Below, in pieces: positions 34,569 to 44,838 of a stretch of DNA of 64,000 bases. The DNA comes from Linyphia triangularis (taxonomy: Eukaryota > Arthropoda > Arachnida > Araneae > Linyphiidae): assembly GCA_963978545.1 (NCBI GenBank), contig OZ021730.1, forward strand, positions 10,299,796 to 10,363,795. The letters are read 5' to 3'. Under the pieces are notes generated by a model. That model was not told the DNA's origin and made no database searches. It was given only the letters and a program-made list of their open reading frames with translations. The position numbers and the translations under genes were made by a program. The first letter of the stretch is position 1, and every line of letters starts with the position of its first letter.

Positions 34569-35927
34569 ATGGCTTCTTATTCTCTCTCCAGCCCCACGGG
34601 AGGCCTAAATCCCCAAAATTCGCCAACTAAAAGACAAAATGATACCGATGACATTACCACAGTGAAAAAACAAGCTCCATCTCTTAATTTGCCTTCATTT
34701 TTAATAGTCCAATCTGAATCCGGTGAATTGGGGAAAATGTCCCCGTTTTTCATCCAAAAGGGGATAAAAGGTATTTGTGGCAACGAGCCGAAAAGCATAA
34801 AAAAGCTAAAGTCGGGTGACTTCCTTGTCCAAACCAAAGACCAAAGACAATCGCAATATCTATTAGCTGCATCGACAATGGGAAACATCACAATCAAAGT
34901 AACCCCTCATAAAGGTCTTAATTCAAGCAAAGGCGTCATCTCGGAATCGGATCTTCAACACGTTGAAGATTCCGAAATCCTAAAAGAACTTACTCCCCAA
35001 GGGGTTACAGATGTTCGCCGAATAACAATTAAAAGGGATAACAATATACTAAAAACCAAGCACATAATATTAACATTTAACTCTCCTACACTACCTAATA
35101 AGATCACAGCTGGCTACTTAATCTGCCCTGTAAGACCATTCATCCCTAACCCATTGCGATACTTCAAATGTCAAAAGTTCGGGCATTCCAAGAACGCTTG
35201 TCGTGGTGACCACGAAGTTTGCGCTGTGTGTGGCAGCATTGAACATCTAAGCGAAGGCTGCAAGACTGAGCCCACCTGCGTAAACTGCTCTGGAAACCAT
35301 CCATCTTTTTCCAGAACGTGCAAAACATACATTAAAGAAAAGAGAATTCAGGAAATTAAGTCCCACAATAACATCTCGTATCCGGAAGGCCGAACTATAT
35401 ATGAAACTACAATAGAAAACTCTATGGCCAAAACAATAGCTAAAGCAACTGCCTCCAAACCAACCCAAGTTAAGGTTACGGCCACTCAAACAGATATTCA
35501 CATACCACATACCCCAATGTCACCCGAACAATTGCTTAAATGCTTTTCCTTGCCCGGGAAACACAGTACCTTTTCTTCCCAAACAAACCCAATTCCTGGT
35601 ACTTCAAAACAAACAGAAATTCCACCAAAAACTTCTGTCAAACCCAAAAAAAATAATAAAAAACAACCTGAACTAAAGCTTTCAAATAAACCTGGTGAAA
35701 TTCTAAAAAGTAAAGTGAAATCCAAAATCAAACATAATACGCAACAGAAAATTAAAACAAAGGGAGAGAAATCAGAGTCATCAGGAGCATCAACCGATGA
35801 CGAAACTGATTTCATTTCGGGTCTTGACCCAGGTGACATGGAGGTCGACCCAGGCCTCGAGACCCCTAAGCTTCTTCAACCAAGAAGCAGGTCACTCGAC
35901 CGACGGATCGCTAATCTTTCCAAGTAA
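34569..35927 (+). CDS. LINE-A ORF1, 452 aa, first knuckle Cys lost
   Basis: The second of two consecutive ATGs (34566 and 34569) matches the METxSxSS-type start of the other copies; the upstream in-frame ATG-like starts lie in the leader. Domain order is as in e6. The first knuckle reads RYFKCQKFGHS where the other copies have RCFKC, so its first metal-binding Cys is replaced by Tyr. Knuckles two and three are intact, as are the Lys-rich tail and the acidic GLDPGDMEVDPGLETP end. The stop is eight bases before the ORF2 ATG. Open throughout, but probably impaired. Confidence 0.9.
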   Translation: MASYSLSSPTGGLNPQNSPTKRQNDTDDITTVKKQAPSLNLPSFLIVQSESGELGKMSPFFIQKGIKGICGNEPKSIKKLKSGDFLVQTKDQRQSQYLLAASTMGNITIKVTPHKGLNSSKGVISESDLQHVEDSEILKELTPQGVTDVRRITIKRDNNILKTKHIILTFNSPTLPNKITAGYLICPVRPFIPNPLRYFKCQKFGHSKNACRGDHEVCAVCGSIEHLSEGCKTEPTCVNCSGNHPSFSRTCKTYIKEKRIQEIKSHNNISYPEGRTIYETTIENSMAKTIAKATASKPTQVKVTATQTDIHIPHTPMSPEQLLKCFSLPGKHSTFSSQTNPIPGTSKQTEIPPKTSVKPKKNNKKQPELKLSNKPGEILKSKVKSKIKHNTQQKIKTKGEKSESSGASTDDETDFISGLDPGDMEVDPGLETPKLLQPRSRSLDRRIANLSK

Positions 35928-35935
35928 AATTCAAT

Positions 35936-37044
35936 ATGTTATCTTGGATTTGTCGCGGTTTCCACCACAATTCGGTAGATATAAAACACCTCGTAGATTT
36001 ACACAAACCTGTCTGTTTCTGTTTGCAAGAGACGCTCTTGATGCCTTTTCAGAGCTCTCTTGTTAGGGGGTATAGTCCCCTACGTAAGGACTATATCAGC
36101 GGCGACCGAGCTAGCGGTGGTGTTGCTATATTTACATATAATACCAATCCATCCACCCCGCTATCGCTCTCTACCAACTTACAAGCTGTTGCCGTTAGAG
36201 TCGCTGTGAAAAATATATTAGTAACAGTTTGCTCAATCTATCTCCCCCCTAATCGTAACATCCGACAATTAGAATTAGACAGGCTTTGTGACCAGCTTCC
36301 ACCCCCTATTATTTTAATGGGGGATTTGAATGGTCACAGTCCTCTTTGGGGTAGCCCAGATGTAAATCAACGTGGAAGACAAGTCGAAAAAATGATAGAT
36401 GACCAAAATCTGTGTCTTCTAAATAATGGGCAACATACACACTTCCACACCCCGTCAAGGACGTTTCACGCCATCGATCTTGTCTTGTGTTCTCCATCTC
36501 TCCTACATCTATGGTCGTTTCGTGTCGGACGGGATCTCTTCCACAGTGATCACTTCCCCGTCCGTCTGGAGATGCTAGGAGTTGGTGCTGTTCCCTCTGT
36601 TCGCGCTCCTCGTTTTATATTTGAATCAGCAGATTGGGAACAGTTTTCTTCCCTCGTCGATATCTCTGACGAGATGGTGAACCAAGACGATATCGATGAA
36701 GCGGTAAATTCTATCACCCGTGCCATATTGGAAGCTGCTCGTTTTTCCATACCTATAACATCTACAAATCTACCGAAAATTCCGAAACCATGGTGGAATC
36801 ACGACTGTAAAAATGCACATAAAAAGCGGAGGAAGGCTTGGGGCATTTTTCGCCGATGTCCCACTGAAGCCAACCTCATCGCCTTAAAATGTGCCCGAGC
36901 TGAAGCTCGTAGGATCCGCCGGCGTAGCCAGAGGGACTCTTGGATGCGTTACGTCAGCACTATAACATCGAATACCTCTTCTAAAAGGGTCTGGAACAAA
37001 GTTAATAAAATCAAGGGCCAATATCCTAGACACTCTATTTCTAT
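35936..37044 (+). pseudogene. LINE-A ORF2 N-terminal third (endonuclease), truncated
   Basis: The endonuclease domain is complete but altered: SWICRGF replaces SWNCRGF (the Asn that helps bind the catalytic metal is lost), MGDLNGH replaces MGDFNGH, and HSDHFPV is kept. A basic linker (RRRSQRDSWMRYVSTITSNTSS) follows. LINE coding ends at HSISI near 37044. After that the frame reads into e9 leader sequence to 37297, which is not real protein. The reverse transcriptase and RNase H are missing. Confidence 0.9.
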
Positions 37045-37652
37045 ATATATACGGGCTTCACAACCCCGGGGTGCCCCAGTGATCTATCCCTCCCTCTGTT
37101 TTACCTTCTTTTTTGGGTTATGTATTTATTGTTTGGCTTCTCTTCCTTCCCTCGTTGTGGTTACCTCTTCAGAGGTGAGGGCTCCCCTTGAGAAGCTTTA
37201 TGCCGCTCTGTTGCTATCAGCTTCTCTCGGGGATTATATCACCCACGTGTTTGCCGTGCGTGGAGACCCGTGTCCCTGGAAAGGGGGATCCTGGTAGTTG
37301 AGGGACGACATACTGTCCCAATACACTACTTTGGCCCTTGCTTCAGATAAACGGGAGATGTACATTGGTCCCATGTGCATCAATCGGCTGGTCGTCCGAC
37401 TTCGTCGGCGGCTTGGGATCAAGCGACCGGCTCGTCTACTGGGAATCTCGTTAAGGGTGGAGACTTCTACAGGGACGAGTCGGTCGCGTATAGGCACTGG
37501 ATAACCCGTTAGTGACTTACCGTGCGTAACTTTTTAGTTGTGATTTTTTTTCTTTTCATTATTTTAGTTGCTTGCCTGTATTCACTAACCCCGAGGTCGC
37601 GGACTCCATGGTGGGTGGGACTCTAGTGCCCGAATAAAATAAAAAATAACTT
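37045..37652 (+). promoter_or_regulatory. e9 5' leader, terminus missing
   Basis: It starts at ACGGGCTTCACAACCCCGGGG, so the terminal hairpins have been lost. The rest (CACGTG block near 37240, GACTTCGTCGGCGG, CTCCATGGTGGGTGGGA) is intact up to the ORF1 ATG at 37653. Confidence 0.75.
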
Positions 37653-38859
37653 ATGGAAACTAAATCTCCTTCTTTAAGCCCGACGGGAGGCCCAAATCCC
37701 CAAAATCTAACTAAATCTGCTAAACGTACAATAGAGGTTGACAGTGATGCAATACCAAAAAAACAAGCTTCTCAACTGAATGAACCCACTTTCTTAGTTG
37801 TTCAATCCGAATCCGGTGAATTGGGAAAAATGTCGCCATTTTTCATCCAAAAGGGCATAAAGGGTATCTGTGGCAACGAGCCGAAAAACATAAAAAAGCT
37901 AAAATCGGGTGACTTTCTTATTCAAACAAAAGATTCAAGACAATCGCAATACTTACTTGCAGCATCGACAATGGGAAACATCAAAATCAACGTAACACCA
38001 CATAAAGGTCTGAACTCATCCCAAGGCGTCATTTCAGAATCGGATCTTCAACACGTTGAAGATACCGAAATTCTGAAAGAACTTTCTCAGCAAGGGGTAA
38101 CAAATGTACGCCGAATCACTATCAAAAGGGATGGCAACATAATAAAGACCAAGCATATCATTTTGACCTTCAACTCCCCAACCTTACCAAGCAAAATTAC
38201 AGCAGGATATCTATGTTGCCCAGTTCGACCATATATTCCGAACCCATTGCGATGCTTTAAATGCCAAAAGTTCGGGCATTCCAGGAACACATGTAGGAGT
38301 GACCAAGAAGTTTGCGCAGTGTGCGGCAGCACTGAACACCAAAGCGAAGGCTGCCAAGCTGAGCCCACCTGCGTAAACTGCTCTGGAAACCATCCATCTT
38401 TTTCCAGAAAGTGCCCTACATATGATAAAGAAAAGAAAATTCAAGAAATTAAAACCCACAGTAACATCTCGTATCCGGAAGCCCGAACTATTTATGAAAA
38501 CACAATTGAAAACTCTATGGCCAAAACAATAGCCAAAGCAATTGCCCCCAAATCAACACAAGTAAAATCAATAGCCACACAAACAGATATTCATGTACCT
38601 AATTCTCAAATGTCACCCGAACAACTGCTTAAATGTTTTTCTCCGCTCATCAAACACAGTACCTCTTCATCTCAGACAACCCCAATTCCCGGAAATTTGA
38701 ATTCTAATAAAAATCCCCCCAAAACTAATGTAAAACCTCTAAAAAACAAAAAGCAATCTGAAACTAAACAAACCAGTAAACCCGGAGAAGCTCTAAAAAC
38801 TAAAATCCAATCAAAAATCCTGTCAAATAAACAACAAAAAGTAAAACCAAGGAAAGAGA
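37653..38859 (+). pseudogene. LINE-A ORF1 of e9, first part
   Basis: Starts METKSPSLSPTGG and runs through FLVVQSESGELGKMSPFF, the RRITIKRDGN segment and three intact knuckles (CFKCQKFGHSRNTC, CAVCGSTEHQSEGC, CVNC...H...C) into the Lys-rich tail. It is interrupted after KVKPRKE by e10. The remaining piece is 44673-44830. Joined, they make 1365 bases, which is 454 codons plus a stop, so the gene was intact when e10 landed. The few residues read beyond 38859 come from the LINE-C leader. Confidence 0.92.
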
Positions 38860-39484
38860 CCCCTCGGGGGCTCACTTCTTGTGAGTACGGGCTTGGCGAA
38901 CCCGAGGTACCCTAGCTGGGCCTAGCATTTTTCTTTTCTTTCCTTTTTCTGTTAGGCCCTACCGTATGTACTGTTTCGTTACTTTTGGTTCTGTTCATTT
39001 GTTTGGTTCCATATTTTATTATACGTTTTAGTTCTTTAGTTATTGTATGGGTTGAATTATCTTACTTATAGTTCTGGGTTTCGTTTAGTTTACATAAATT
39101 TTTGGGTTCATTTATGTTTTGTTTCTTGTTGGATTTTTCCCAACCCACGTGTTTGCCGTGCGTGGCGTCCCGTAAGGGGGAGAATGGGATCCTGGGGTTA
39201 CCTTGCGTAGGATTCACATGGTTGGGTCCTCGCATGCGTGCCCTTTGGCCCAGGATTCACTGTAGACGGGTGGCAGGAGGTAGCCCCCTTCTGTCAATCG
39301 GCTGGTAGTGCAAATTCCATCTTCACTGCCTAGGGTTAGCGTTGCGGTTAGGGTTGCCCTGCGGATCTACAACCCGAAGCCGTAATGCTATATCTCGATG
39401 CTATCCCTGAGGCCCCAAGGGTCTCCCCTTGTTGGGCTCTGTGATGGGTGGGGACGCATCGGGATGAATAATTTAAATAAAAAT
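38860..39484 (+). promoter_or_regulatory. LINE-C 5' leader of e10
   Basis: The terminus has the same architecture as LINE-A/B with different bases: CCCC-TCG-GGGG, then CTCAC-TTCTT-GTGAG in place of TTTACTT...AAGTAAA, then GGGCTTGGCGAACCC. CCTCGGG near the start is the exact complement of CCCGAGG 40 bases later. The CCCACGTGTTTGCCGTGCGT block recurs at about 39142-39161. A CT-rich, TTTGGGTT-repeating stretch fills 38930-39120. Confidence 0.75.
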
Positions 39485-40834
39485 ATGGAAACAAAAAAAT
39501 CTCCCGGCCTTGGTGGAGCCTTTAATCCGCCAAACAACAAAACAAATCAAGCAAAACGTCCATCAGATCCATCACCTGACAACAACGCAACTAAAAAACT
39601 TTCCACCAGTCTACCTACCTTTTTTATTGTTCAATCCGCAGATCCATCATTTAAAACTAAGTCACCCTTTTTTATCCACAAAGCCGTGCAAGGAGCAATT
39701 GGTGACGCTAAAACCATCAAAAGGCTGCGATCGGGAGATCTGTTAATCGAAACAGCTACTCCCCTTCAATCCCAATCTCTCAATAAACTTACGATGCTTG
39801 CAACCATACCAATCACAACAACACCACACAAAAGTTTAAATAGCAGCCAAGGCGTAATCTCAGAACCAGATCTTCAACATGTTGATGAGGACGAGCTCGT
39901 CTCTGAACTCTCGAGTCAGGGCGTGACTCGTGCTCATCGCATTACCATAAAACGAAATAATGAAATATTAAAAACAAAGCATATCATTCTCACCTTTAAT
40001 AGCCCTGTCCTGCCACCTAACATTAAAGCCGGATACCTGAACTGCCCCGTACGCCTATATATCCCGAATCCGTTGCGCTGTTTTAAGTGTCAACGGTTCG
40101 GGCATTCTAAGAACACCTGCAATAGGCCGGACACATGTGCGAAGTGTGGTAGCGCTGACCATGCCGATCGGGACTGCACCGCAGATGCCCATTGCGTAAA
40201 CTGCAATGGTGCTCACCCTGCGTTTTCCCGGTCGTGCCCCGAATGGGAGCGTGAAAAAGAAATCCAAACAATCAAATCCACTCCCAATGTGTCCTACGCT
40301 GAGGCAAGAGCACTGGTTCCTAAAAGAACCAGTCAAAAAACTTACTCAGCTGCAGTTCAGCCCAAACCATTAAATAGCTGTAGTACTCAGACAGATCTCT
40401 CATATCCTTGCCAATTCCAAACTTCTAGTTCCTCTAAATCCAATAGTTCAACCAAACCCAATACTGTAACAACTGCAATCCAAACTAAACTTGTAAGTAA
40501 ATCTGTTAAAATTCAACCAACCAACCAATCTCAAACTACAATTGCTAAACAAATAACAAAATCCACAACTAAACCCGGAGAAGCCCTAAAACTTAAGGTT
40601 CTCTCCAAAAACAAAAAAAACACTGAACCTGAAAACAACCAATTGCCCTTGCCACAGAAAACTACAAAAGTAAAACTAAATCATAATAAATCAGATTCAT
40701 CATCGGATGAAGATGCCATTTCAGGGTTATCAGATTCCGGTGAGATGGACGTAGAAGTGGGTTTGGAGACTCCTATCAATCTCCAACCTAGGAGCAAGTC
40801 AAAGGATAGGCTGACTGATATTAATATATCTTAA
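39485..40834 (+). CDS. LINE-C ORF1, 449 aa zinc-knuckle protein
   Basis: The start was placed at the METKKSPG ATG (39485) by alignment with LINE-A METxxS starts; an in-frame ATG at 39464 and leader sequence upstream are also open. Segments: FFIVQSADPSFKTKSPFF, SGDLLIETATPLQSQSL and RITIKRNNEILKTKHIILTF. Three knuckles lie from about residue 198: CFKCQRFGHSKNTC, CAKCGSADHADRDC and CVNCNGAHPAFSRSC. A long Thr/Ser/Lys-rich tail follows, with an acidic SDSGEMDVEVGLETP end. Clearly homologous to LINE-A ORF1 but much more divergent than the LINE-A copies are from each other. No break is seen. Confidence 0.92.
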   Translation: METKKSPGLGGAFNPPNNKTNQAKRPSDPSPDNNATKKLSTSLPTFFIVQSADPSFKTKSPFFIHKAVQGAIGDAKTIKRLRSGDLLIETATPLQSQSLNKLTMLATIPITTTPHKSLNSSQGVISEPDLQHVDEDELVSELSSQGVTRAHRITIKRNNEILKTKHIILTFNSPVLPPNIKAGYLNCPVRLYIPNPLRCFKCQRFGHSKNTCNRPDTCAKCGSADHADRDCTADAHCVNCNGAHPAFSRSCPEWEREKEIQTIKSTPNVSYAEARALVPKRTSQKTYSAAVQPKPLNSCSTQTDLSYPCQFQTSSSSKSNSSTKPNTVTTAIQTKLVSKSVKIQPTNQSQTTIAKQITKSTTKPGEALKLKVLSKNKKNTEPENNQLPLPQKTTKVKLNHNKSDSSSDEDAISGLSDSGEMDVEVGLETPINLQPRSKSKDRLTDINIS

Positions 40835-40842
40835 AATTCAGT

Positions 40843-43800
40843 CTCCTTTCTTGGAATTGTCGCGGTTTCCACCACAATTCGGTAGACATAAAACATCTAG
40901 TTGATGTACATAAACCTGTTTGTATCTGTTTGCAAGAGACGCTCTTGAAGCCTTTTCAGAGCTCTCTTGTTAGGGGATATAGTCCTCTCCGGAAGGACTG
41001 TGTCAGCGGCGACAGAGCTAGCGGTGGTGTCGCTATACTTACATCAAATAGCAATCCATCCACCCCGCTAACGCTCTCGACCAACCTTCAAGCTGTTGCT
41101 GTCAGAGTCGCCATACACCATCAATTAATTACTGTCTGTTCTGTTTACCTCCCCCCTAATCTTAATATCAGACAAGCAGATTTAAATAGGCTTTGTGGAC
41201 AGCTTCCTCCCCCTTTTATTATGATGGGGGACTTTAATGGCCACAATCCTCTTTGGGGTAGCCCAGACATCAATAACCGTGGAAGGCAAATCGAGAAGTT
41301 AATTACAGACCAACATCTCTGTATATTTAACAACGGGCAACATACATACTTCCACGCCCCATCGAGGACTTTTCATGCTATCGATCTCGCCCTGTGTTCA
41401 CCATCTCTTTTTTCTGATTGGACGTTTTTTGTGGAAAATGATCCTTTCCACAGTGATCATTTTCCTGTGGTCCTAAACTACCAAGAAAGTTTAAATACTC
41501 TTGTAATCCGCCAACCCCGATTCATCATCGAACGGGCGGATTGGGACATGTTTTCTTCTATCGTTTCTCTTTCTGACGAGATGGTGGACCAGGATGACAT
41601 CGATGTAGCTGTGCAATCTGTCACCAACGCCATTATTGAAGCTGCTCACCTTGCTATACCTGTGTCATCAACAAAACTACCGAAACAATCCAAACCGTGG
41701 TGGAACCAAAACTGTAGACTTGCCCATAAAAAACAAAAAAAATTGTGGGGTATTTTTCGCAGGTACCCCACTACGATAAATCTTGTCAATTTTAAAAGGG
41801 CACGAGCTGAGGCGCGTCAGATCCGCCGCCGAAGCCAGAGGGATTCTTGGAGGAATTATGTAAGTACCATAACTTCCTCAACGTCTTCCAAGAGGGTCTG
41901 GAACAAGGTCAATAAGATCAAGGGCCGCTATCCCAATTACTCTATTTCCATCTTAGAGAACCATCTGGGAGTTGTTTCAGACCCTAAGGATATAGCTGAT
42001 ACTCTTGGAGATGCATTCGCCAAGGTATCGAGCAATTCCAATTACAAAGAGCCGTTCGCATCATATAAGCTTCGAGCTGAGAGAACAAAGTTAAATTTCG
42101 CTTCTACCTCTTCGGAAGAATATAATTCCGATTTTACTTTGGCTGAGTTGATGCAAGCTTTATCTGGTTCTAACAATTCTGCTGTTGGGCCAGACAGTAT
42201 ACATTATGCAATGCTTAAACATCTCCAGCCACTCCAGCTCAAGCTTATATTGAAATTGTTTAACCGTATTTGGCGGGAGAATACATTTCCGTCCAACTGG
42301 CAACGTGCTCTTATAATACCAATTGTGAAACCTGGTAAAGACCCCAAGAATCCCTCAAACTACCGCCCAATTGCATTAACTAGTTGTTTTTGTAAACTCT
42401 TGGAGAAACTAGTTAATGCACGCCTTCTATTTTATCTTGAATTTAACGACTGTCTGTCTCGGTTCCAGAGTGGTTTTCGTCGTGGACGAAGCACTATTGA
42501 CAACTTGCTCCTCCTCGAAACTTCGATTCGGGAGGCTTTTGTCAAGCGGAACCATTTGGTATCTGTATTCTTTGACATGGAGAAAGCGTATGATCGTACT
42601 TGGAGGTATGGTATACTCAAAGACCTACATGATCTAGGTCTGCGAGGAAATTTACCAATATTTATTGAGAACTTTTTAAAGCAAAGAATCTTCCAAGTAC
42701 GAATAAACTCGATATTATCTGACGAGTTCATACAAGAACAAGGTGTCCCCCAGGGAAGTGTGTTGAGTTGCGCACTATTCATTATCAAAGTCAACAGCCT
42801 TTTGACCTGCTTACCATCATCAGTGTCAGGCACATTGTTTGTTGACGATTTCCAACTGTCTTGCGCCTCTACGAATATGTCACTCATAGAGAGACAGCTT
42901 CAGCTGGCTATCAGGAGAATCACGGACTGGGCTAATAACAACGGGTTTACTTTTTCCGCTGAAAAAACTGTAGCCATACACTTCTGCAGGAAACGTGAGC
43001 TTCACCATGACCCAGAGATTTATCTAAATGGTGCTCAAATACCCATTGTTCCTGAGGCCAAATTTCTCGGTATAATATTTGACTCTAAGCTCACTTTCCT
43101 GCCTCATATCAAACATTTAAAATTGAAGTGCAATAAAGTCCTGAATCTCCTGAAAGTTCTCTCTAACACTTCCTGGGGAGCTGACACAACCTCCATGTTA
43201 AAGATATACAGGTGCCTGGTCCGTTCCATACTTGACTACGGCTCGGTGGTGTACGGATCAGCCAGAAAATCGGCCCTAATGCTCCTGGATCCTGTTCACC
43301 ATTTAGGTCTCAGGATCGCATCAGGAGCATTTGGTACATCACCGGTGCAGAGTTTGTATGTGCTTTGTCTGGAAGCCTCTCTGGGGCTGAGAAGGGATAA
43401 ACTTTGTTTAAAGTATTATTTTAAAATCAAAAGTCATCCATTTCATCCTCTTTTAGAACATATTTTTAACCCTTTACATCAGCGACTTTTTAACTCGCGT
43501 CCATCTTGTATAAAATCATTTGCATTAAGAATTAATTCCATTCTCTCATCTCATTATGTCGATGATTTTAGGGTTCGCCCTATCTCATTGTTCATCCCAC
43601 CCTGGCATTCTCATAAAATTGTAGTTTTAAATATTTTTAACAATTTTAAAAAAAGTGATACACCAGACATACTTTTTACAAACTTGTTTTATTATCATCG
43701 AAGTAATTTTTCCAATTTTAAGTCAGTATATACGGATGGGTCAAAAAGTCAGGGGCATGTAGGAGCTGCTGCAGTTCACGACAATATCATCATATCCCGA

Positions 43801-44520
43801 GAACTGCACCATAACAGCTCGATATTTTCAGCTGAGTCCCTGGCTATTCTATTGGCCTTGCAATTTATTTTAAAGCAAGGTCATGGTCAGTGGATTATTT
43901 ACTCAGATTCCAAGAGTTGTTTAGATGCACTAAATAATCCACTGAACCAGACCCATCCTTTTATCTTAGAAATTTTAAAAATTCATATCACTCTTTGTGA
44001 AAGAAATTTTAAAGTTCTTTTTTGTTGGATCCCAGGTCATGTGGGGATCATGGGTAATGAACGCGCTGATACCAATGCACGATCTGCTAGTGGACCTAGG
44101 AGCACTTGGCTATGCCCTGACGACGCATATAAAGCTTGTGACACTGCTCTGTCTCTCACTTGGCAGGCCATGTGGGATGCGCAGACGGCTAACAAGCTGC
44201 GTTCGTTTCAGCCCTTAATTTCCGGATTCGCGCCCATCCAGCAATCCCGAAAAAGGGAAGTGCTCCTAACTCGTTTAAGAATAGGCCACACGCGTTTTAC
44301 CCATGTGCATCTTCTGCTGGCAGAAGATGCCCCCACATGCAATTCTTGTGGACTTATTTTCTCTGTTGTTCATATTTTAACTGATTGCCCGTCTTTTAAT
44401 ACAATCAGATTTAGATATTTTAATATGGACCATCCGCCATTATCATCTCTTTTATGTTCACCCCCTCATACAAATCTTTTTAACTTCTTACTTGAAATTG
44501 GTTTTTATCATTTTATTTGA
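40843..44520 (+). CDS. LINE-C ORF2, EN-RT-RNase H, open but without its start ATG
   Basis: The frame is open for 1225 codons from the position of the usual start, the same length as e6. That codon, however, is CTC, where LINE-A has ATG before the conserved SWNCRGF. No in-frame ATG exists between the upstream stop (40822) and well into the endonuclease (MMGDFNGH near 41221). Domains: LQETLL, DFNGH, HSDHFPVV; FFDMEKAYD, GVPQGSVLS, LFVDDFQ, FLGIIFDSKL; IYSDSKS in RNase H (the usual Thr of YTD is Ser), PGHVGIMGNERAD, CNSC...H...C. Either the copy is disabled, or ORF2 is started by a non-AUG or recoding route. Confidence 0.85.
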   Translation, partial: LLSWNCRGFHHNSVDIKHLVDVHKPVCICLQETLLKPFQSSLVRGYSPLRKDCVSGDRASGGVAILTSNSNPSTPLTLSTNLQAVAVRVAIHHQLITVCSVYLPPNLNIRQADLNRLCGQLPPPFIMMGDFNGHNPLWGSPDINNRGRQIEKLITDQHLCIFNNGQHTYFHAPSRTFHAIDLALCSPSLFSDWTFFVENDPFHSDHFPVVLNYQESLNTLVIRQPRFIIERADWDMFSSIVSLSDEMVDQDDIDVAVQSVTNAIIEAAHLAIPVSSTKLPKQSKPWWNQNCRLAHKKQKKLWGIFRRYPTTINLVNFKRARAEARQIRRRSQRDSWRNYVSTITSSTSSKRVWNKVNKIKGRYPNYSISILENHLGVVSDPKDIADTLGDAFAKVSSNSNYKEPFASYKLRAERTKLNFASTSSEEYNSDFTLAELMQALSGSNNSAVGPDSIHYAMLKHLQPLQLKLILKLFNRIWRENTFPSNWQRALIIPIVKPGKDPKNPSNYRPIALTSCFCKLLEKLVNARLLFYLEFNDCLSRFQSGFRRGRSTIDNLLLLETSIREAFVKRNHLVSVFFDMEKAYDRTWRYGILKDLHDLGLRGNLPIFIENFLKQRIFQVRINSILSDEFIQEQGVPQGSVLSCALFIIKVNSLLTCLPSSVSGTLFVDDFQLSCASTNMSLIERQLQLAIRRITDWANNNGFTFSAEKTVAIHFCRKRELHHDPEIYLNGAQIPIVPEAKFLGIIFDSKLTFLPHIKHLKLKCNKVLNLLKVLSNTSWGADTTSMLKIYRCLVRSILDYGSVVYGSARKSALMLLDPVHHLGLRIASGAFGTSPVQSLYVLCLEASLGLRRDKLCLKYYFKIKSHPFHPLLEHIFNPLHQRLFNSRPSCIKSFALRINSILSSHYVDDFRVRPISLFIPPWHSHKIVVLNIFNNFKKSDTPDILFTNLFYYHRSNFSNFKSVYTDGSKSQGHVGAAAVHDNIIISRELHHNSSIFSAESLAILLALQFILKQGHGQWIIYSDSKSCLDALNNPLNQTHPFILEILKIHITLCERNFKVLFCWIPGHVGIMGNERADTNARSASGPRSTWLCPDDAYKACDTALSLTWQAMWDAQTANKLRSFQPLISGFAPIQQSRKREVLLTRLRIGHTRFTHVHLLLAEDAPTCNSCGLIFSVVHILTDCPSFNTIRFRYFNMDHPPLSSLLCSPPHTNLFNFLLEIGFYHFI

Positions 44521-44672
44521 GTACTTTGTTTTGTCATCTTTACCTTTTATGAACCATCATGTTTTGTATTAACTAATTTTAACATTGGTTGACAGCATGA
44601 AATTGTTCGGCGCAGTATGGCCCTTGTGTAGCCCTTGCGCCAGAAACCCAACCAACCAACCAAGGAAAGAGA

Positions 44673-44830
44673 AGTCTGAATCATCGCCATCATCCACCGA
44701 TGATGAAGCAGATGTCATCTCGGGTCTCGACCCAGGTGACATGGAGGTCGACCCAGGCCTCGAAACCCCTGCTCTTCTTCATCCGAGGAGCAAGTCTCTA
44801 GACCGGCGGATCGGCAATTCTTCCAAGTAA
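44673..44830 (+). pseudogene. LINE-A ORF1 of e9, last part
   Basis: The acidic C-terminal end of ORF1 (STDDEADVISGLDPG, DMEVDPGLETP, LDRRIGNSSK) resumes right after the e10 duplication, in the frame that continues from 38859. The stop is eight bases before the ORF2 ATG. An apparent longer ORF from 44585 is e10 3' UTR read by chance. Confidence 0.93.
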
Positions 44831-44838
44831 CATTCAAT

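Larger units (their letters stand above)
33930..37044 (+). mobile_element. e8: LINE-A with complete 5' end, cut off in ORF2
   Basis: It begins with a clean CCCCTCAGGGGG terminus after AGAAAAAAG and carries a complete leader and ORF1. It ends at about 37044, roughly 370 codons into ORF2, where the leader of e9 starts without its first 25-30 bases. Both partners share TTTCTAT at the join, so the junction looks like a microhomology-mediated deletion rather than an insertion. The rest of e8 ORF2 does not reappear after e9. It is nearly identical to e2. Confidence 0.9.
38860..44659 (+). mobile_element. e10: full-length LINE-C nested in e9 ORF1
   Basis: It begins CCCCTCGGGGGCTCAC and ends with stem-loop 44609-44641 and an AACCAACC tail. 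The duplication AAGGAAAGAGA (11 bp, or 13 if the preceding CC is counted rather than given to the tail) is at 38849-38859 and 44662-44672. The leader and ORF1 differ from LINE-A, but ORF2 and the 3' end are clearly LINE-A-like. That makes this family a mosaic. Its ORF2 lacks an initiating ATG. Confidence 0.95.
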
